64,000 nucleotides of DNA from Allodiplogaster sudhausi (taxonomy: Eukaryota > Nematoda > Chromadorea > Rhabditida > Diplogasteridae), in contig CALZFC010000106.1 in NCBI GenBank assembly GCA_945643635.1, positions 232,001-296,000 of the forward strand. The letters run 5' to 3'. Under the pieces are notes generated by a model. It saw only the letters and a program-made list of their open reading frames with translations, was not told where the DNA came from and made no database searches. Below are positions 59,401 to 64,000 of the stretch, one piece after another. The translations under genes and the position numbers were made by a program. The number at the start of each line of letters is the position of its first letter. Within the stretch, counting starts at the first letter, position 1.

Positions 59401-62400
59401 GATCAAGAATAATCTGGTCAAGGGCACGACATGGACATCTAATCCCTTTCTCGTTAACGACGTCTTCAAGCTGAAGCTGGACGAGCTCAAGAAGGACATT
59501 GTTGAGCGGCAACTCTTCGGGCCAGTTGCGTGCTACGTGGCGTCCATCGAATTTCAGAAGAGGGGGATGCCTCATGCACATATCCTCATCACGTTGAAGG
59601 TTCATTAAATAACTATGTTAAATTTTTTTTGTTAAATTTCTTATGCAATTTTTACTTTTCTGTAGGATGGGCATAAGCTGGACAACCCGGCGAAGATTGA
59701 CAAGTACATCTCGGCTCGCATTCCTTCTCCGCCAGCCACCGACTCGCCTTATTATGCAGAAGAACTCCGTTTTAACGAAAACGTTCGAGACTTCATGCTG
59801 CATAAGCCATGCGAGAGTAAGTACTTCTTTAAACCTCTTTTATGTTTCATTCTCACTGTTTATCTTGTTTATCTCTATATTTCTCCAGATGATCCAACAT
59901 CGTACTGCAATCAGCGGCCGGAACGATTAAAGAGGAAGAAGCACACGACGTGCACCAAGCAATTCCCAAAGAATTACGCGGACTTCACAACCATTCTGTA
60001 TGTTTTAAATAATATTCCTTTTAAAACTTGATTTCCGTTTTAATGTAGTTATCGTCTATTTCTTATTGGTATTTTTTTTCTTTCATATATAATATGATTT
60101 AGCGATGACGGTCGTGTTGAGTTCGCTCGTCCGAAGGACGGCATGCACTACAACGTCAGGAATACGAGAGGAGAAGTGCTTTATGATGTCAGTTCTTCAT
60201 AAAGTATTTGAAATATGGTAACTTTATGCAAATGTTCCAGGCTTCGGCTGATAACCGCTACATCGTCTCGTACAATCCGTTCTTGCTTAACAAGTACGGC
60301 TCTCACATCCACGTTGAGTGTGTCTCAAAGGTCCACGTTGTAAAGTACATTTACAAGTACATATTCAAGGTTAGCTGAAATATTGCAAACGAAATATTAA
60401 ATACACATGAACATCTTGTAGGGTTTTGACCGCGCTCTGGTAGAATTCATCGAGAACTCAGAAGTTGAAGCTGGTGAAGAAGTAGGCGTCCCCGGTCGAA
60501 CGAAGATCTCGGGTTCAGCATGCCTGCCGAGTGGAATGCCAACGGATGACCGAGCGGCCGCGAGAATTCGGCAGAGAACCACCGAGGAACTTCATAAGGT
60601 ATTTAATTCAATTAGATTTATTAATTTTTTGAAAATTATTTCTTTCAGTTCGGCCTCGACATTCGCAAGAACGACAAGCGTCCCTTCATAGCATTTGACG
60701 AGGGATTCGTTTGTGAGGAAATGCGGCAGATGACGGCAAACGAAGCGGCGTGGATCATCCAGGGCTATCCCATCTGTATGTTGAGTCACGTCGTGGTCGC
60801 GTTGGGCGTCCATTCAGAGAACGCCGAGCTCGTCTGCTTCAAGAAGAATGCGGTAATTATTCATAAATTTATTTCTGTATTACTATTTCAAATATCTCAT
60901 ATACATTTGTTTATTTAAGGTGATTCAAGCGGCAGAGAAGGCGGCATCTGGCAAGCCGATGAGTGAGCTGACAGCATGGTTCAAGCTCAACAACGATGTG
61001 CCTCATGCTCGCGCTTTCACCTTCAGTGAGATTCCGCAGTATTACCTCCTGCAGAAGACCAATGGCCAGAAGAAGTGGGTGAGACGGAAGCATGTCCTTA
61101 CCAACCTGGTGGTTCGTGTTCGCCCCGTCAATATTCGCTTCCTCGACACTTTTGCCATCCGCCTTCTTGCGATGAATCGCTGCGGAATCAAGAGCTTCAA
61201 ACAACTCCGAACAACGAAGGATCCTCAGACTGGAGTCGAGACTGTACATCCAACTTTTGAAGACGCGGCACGAGCACTTGGCTTGATGAACAGCCAAGTT
61301 GAATTCGAGATGGCATTGGCGGAAGCAGCTTGCGTTGGTTTTTTTTTGTTGGTATTTGAAATTCTATTTTTGTTACTCATTTTTGGTAATACCGTTCACT
61401 GTAAATTTAATTTTTTTAATTAAATAAGATCAGTATTTTTAGGAGAAGAATCCGAAGCAGCTGAGACGAATGTTCGCCACAATTCTTCTCTTTGGCGAGG
61501 CGACGAATCCACTGTCACTGTGGGAGGACTACAAGAATGACCTGATGGACAGGAAGAGTAATCGGCGCATGACAACACGTGAGGCAGCGAACGATGTGCT
61601 CCGGCGTGAGGCGAAGGCTCTCTGGCACATTGGAAGCATCCTCTATCATCACGACAGGACGCTGGCCTCATTCGGACTCCCAGAACATATCACTCGAATT
61701 CTATCAGTCAACGAGCAGAGAGCAGCAGAAGATGTGCCCAGCGACGAAATTAACGAGGTTATTTTATTCATTTTAATCTTATCTATTTATCTTATTTCTA
61801 TTATTGCATTTTCATTAATTATTAATTTAAACTCAGGACTTACATTTAGATTGACCATGTCACCGAGTGCCAGCGAAAGGAGCAGCAGATGACAGCTGAG
61901 CAGCGGAAGGTGTACGACGAGATCATTGCCGCAGCCCTCGACGATTTCCGCAGCCAGAACTGTTTCTTCTTGTCTGGCTCGGGTGGATGTGGAAAGACAT
62001 TCGTCTACCAGTGCGTTAATGTTAACTTTATTTATTTCTTTAATGTTCTAAAATTGAATTTTATTTTGAATTACTCAGCGCTATCTACCACCGGCTGGTA
62101 AAGGAAGGGAAGAAGGTTGAGATGGTGGCGCACACGGGAATTGCGTCGACGCTGCTCATCAACGGAACGACCGCACATCGTCGCTTTATGTTGAAGCTGA
62201 ATACAGAGGAGAACGATTCCTCCAACGTGAGTTTACGCATAACTTCCTATTTTATTATATACATTTCATATGTCCCGATTAATTGTTTAGATGCAATTGC
62301 ACTCCGCCGCTGCGAGGATGTTGAAAGAAGTGGACGCCATCATTTATGATGAAGCTACAATGTCCGACATCAACATGTACATGGCAATCGATCGACTGCT

Positions 62401-64000
62401 GAAGGACATCATGGAATCAGATCGCCCATTCGGAGGAAAGCTCATGCTTCTCGGTATATATTATTAACATTAATAGAATTTATTTAAATAAAAGTGATAT
62501 ACAAAATTTTTATGTAATAATTATGTCAGGTGGCGATTGGAAGCAACTTCTGCCTGTGGATGCCGGGCGATCAGCTGTCGGTGCCGTCAACTTGACTTTG
62601 AAGAAGTCCGATCTCTGGCCACACTTTAAGGTTTTTATATTATATTCTATGAATAACTATCCCACCTTCATTTCGTATTGATATTTTATTTTATTTCTAG
62701 ACTCTCACTCTCACTCGTAACATGCGTGCAAGTGGAGATGAACAATACGCCGCCTTCCTGGAGCGAATGGGAAACGGCTACGACGGCGAAGAACGGAAGC
62801 TGCGCGTCTCCATTGGCATGCCTGCACTGTCCCATATTCCGTGCAAGACGGCTGCGGAAGTCATCGATTTCATTTACGGTGGAGAGCTGCTGACGAATGA
62901 AGACAACCTCAAGAATAGTTGCTTGCTGGCAACACTCAACGAGCAAACTCGTATCTTCAATGACTTAGTACGTTTTAAACAATAAAAAGTATACATGTAA
63001 TTTATCTTTAACATTTAGCTAAAAAAAATTCAACAGTAACATAAACAATGATTTATTCCTTAGGTTGTTGATCGACTGCCTGGTTCGGCGAAGACATACT
63101 TTGGAATTGACACTCCAACGGAATTTGTTGGAATACAATGCCCACCAGAGTACTACGCCGAGGAGATGGAATCTGGAATGCCTCCTCACAAGTTGCGCTT
63201 GAAGGTAACAAATAATAATTATTAATATAATAGTAAAACAAATTTCCTAATCATTTATTTTACTTCTTTTTCAAACGCAAAATATTTTTTAAAATATATT
63301 TATAGGTTGGTGCCGTCGTCATCTTGCTTCGAAATCTGAACGTCGGAGGAGGTCTTTGTAACGGGACTCGAATGCTCATCGTGGAGATGAAGGAACGCTT
63401 CCTTCGATGCAAGCTTATCTCAACGACTCATGCTGGAGAAGAAGCATGGATTCCCAAGTGCTCTCTATCCCCAGCGAACCCCAAGAAAGGCAAGCAGTCA
63501 TATTCCCGTCTCCAATTCCCCATTCGTCTGGCCTACGCGATGACTGTGAACAAGGTACTTTTTATTCATTATTATTATTTTTTCTTTATATATTTTTTTG
63601 CAGTCACAAGGACAGACCTTTGAACGCGTCGGGATAATTCTGGAGAACAATGTATTTGCCCATGGTCAACTGTATGTGGCCATGTCTCGTGCACGTTGCT
63701 CGATTAATGTTAGGATGTACACATTCGACGCGGAACACTCGCTTGTTGATAAGATGGGCAATCTTCGTCTTATTCGGCCAGTCAATCGGGTGGACACGAG
63801 CATCCTTGACGAATCCAGCGTTCCTTCCATGGTACCTTCATTAGTTTATCTTTATTCACTTTCTTACCATTTTTTAATTAATTTCTTATTCCATTTTTAT
63901 TAAATTATTGATTACATCTCTATATAACTAATCATACAGCGAATGCCGATCGTTCCCCCTTCTAAAAGAATCTTGATTACGCTGCCTGCATCAGAGAATG
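53496..64000 (+). CDS. macrodomain-Rep-helicase-USP transposase (Helitron C), 3' truncated by window
   Basis: Same gene as copy B, displaced by 28,386-28,388 bp. Exon 1 is 53496-53652, and the last visible exon (44) starts at 63940 and runs off the window. Macrodomain, Cys-rich segment, HUH (in the exon at 59348-59599), two-tyrosine motif (60241-60369), Walker A (61850-62010) and Walker B are all present. Translated segments are identical to copy B wherever compared, so the duplication is very recent or artefactual. The USP region would lie beyond the window. Confidence 0.92.

Larger units (their letters stand above)
47978..64000 (+). repeat. segmental duplication, second copy
   Basis: This repeats 19663-35614, starting exactly at the satellite-unit motif and running to the window end. 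Homology to the left of 47978 is to a different part of the satellite, so the breakpoint coincides with a unit boundary. Confidence 0.9.

Noticed and set aside
1..64000. tRNA or rRNA genes
   Set aside because: I saw no cloverleaf with a TTC loop or rRNA-like conserved block, though small RNAs could be missed by eye.

Overview
The window is animal genomic DNA: AT-rich, with genes split by many very short introns (mostly 50-110 bp, GT...T-rich-AG) and several genes whose start codon sits 0-6 bases after a 3' splice acceptor. This fits a nematode-like genome with trans-splicing, but the phylum is inference. There is no operon, Shine-Dalgarno or other prokaryotic pattern.

The dominant content is a Helitron rolling-circle transposon family present three times, head to tail on the + strand. 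Copy A (1-3755) is the 3' part of the gene. Copy B (25109-37307) is complete. Copy C (53496 to the window end) is almost identical to B and is cut by the window edge. I traced copy B through 48 exons that keep one open frame of about 2,897 codons. In order it encodes an N-terminal ADP-ribose-binding macrodomain, a Ser/Arg-rich linker, a Helitron Cys-rich segment, a two-tyrosine HUH Rep nuclease, a PIF1-type helicase and a C-terminal ubiquitin-specific protease with an apparently intact Cys/His/Asp triad. The union of a macrodomain, a Rep-helicase and a deubiquitinase in one transposon protein is the main discovery candidate.

Layout: 1-4453 Helitron A 3' part; 4454-5750 noncoding with (CT)n; 5754-7532 a broken, intron-containing envelope-fusion-like gene; 8011-9997 poorly understood exon-like fragments with a duplicated terminal exon; 10918-13287 a Ser/acid-rich region and a beta-rich, possibly OB-fold gene; 13821-14450 a small four-helix membrane protein; 14684-22470 minisatellites and satellite units; 22480-25108 Helitron B leader; 25109-37979 Helitron B; 38040-50870 satellite units; 50870-53495 Helitron C leader; 53496-64000 Helitron C.

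The satellite consists of units of about 3.1-3.4 kb. Most begin at the same motif beside a 10-bp palindrome, and each contains 35-bp and 55-bp minisatellites. The segment 19663-35614 recurs at 47978-64000 with very few differences, so Helitron plus satellites form a period of about 28.3 kb. This is either a recent tandem duplication, a rolling-circle concatemer or an assembly duplication.

The Rep and helicase would perform rolling-circle transposition. The macrodomain and protease could act on ADP-ribosylated and ubiquitinated proteins, for example at DNA-damage or host-defence steps, but that role is inference.
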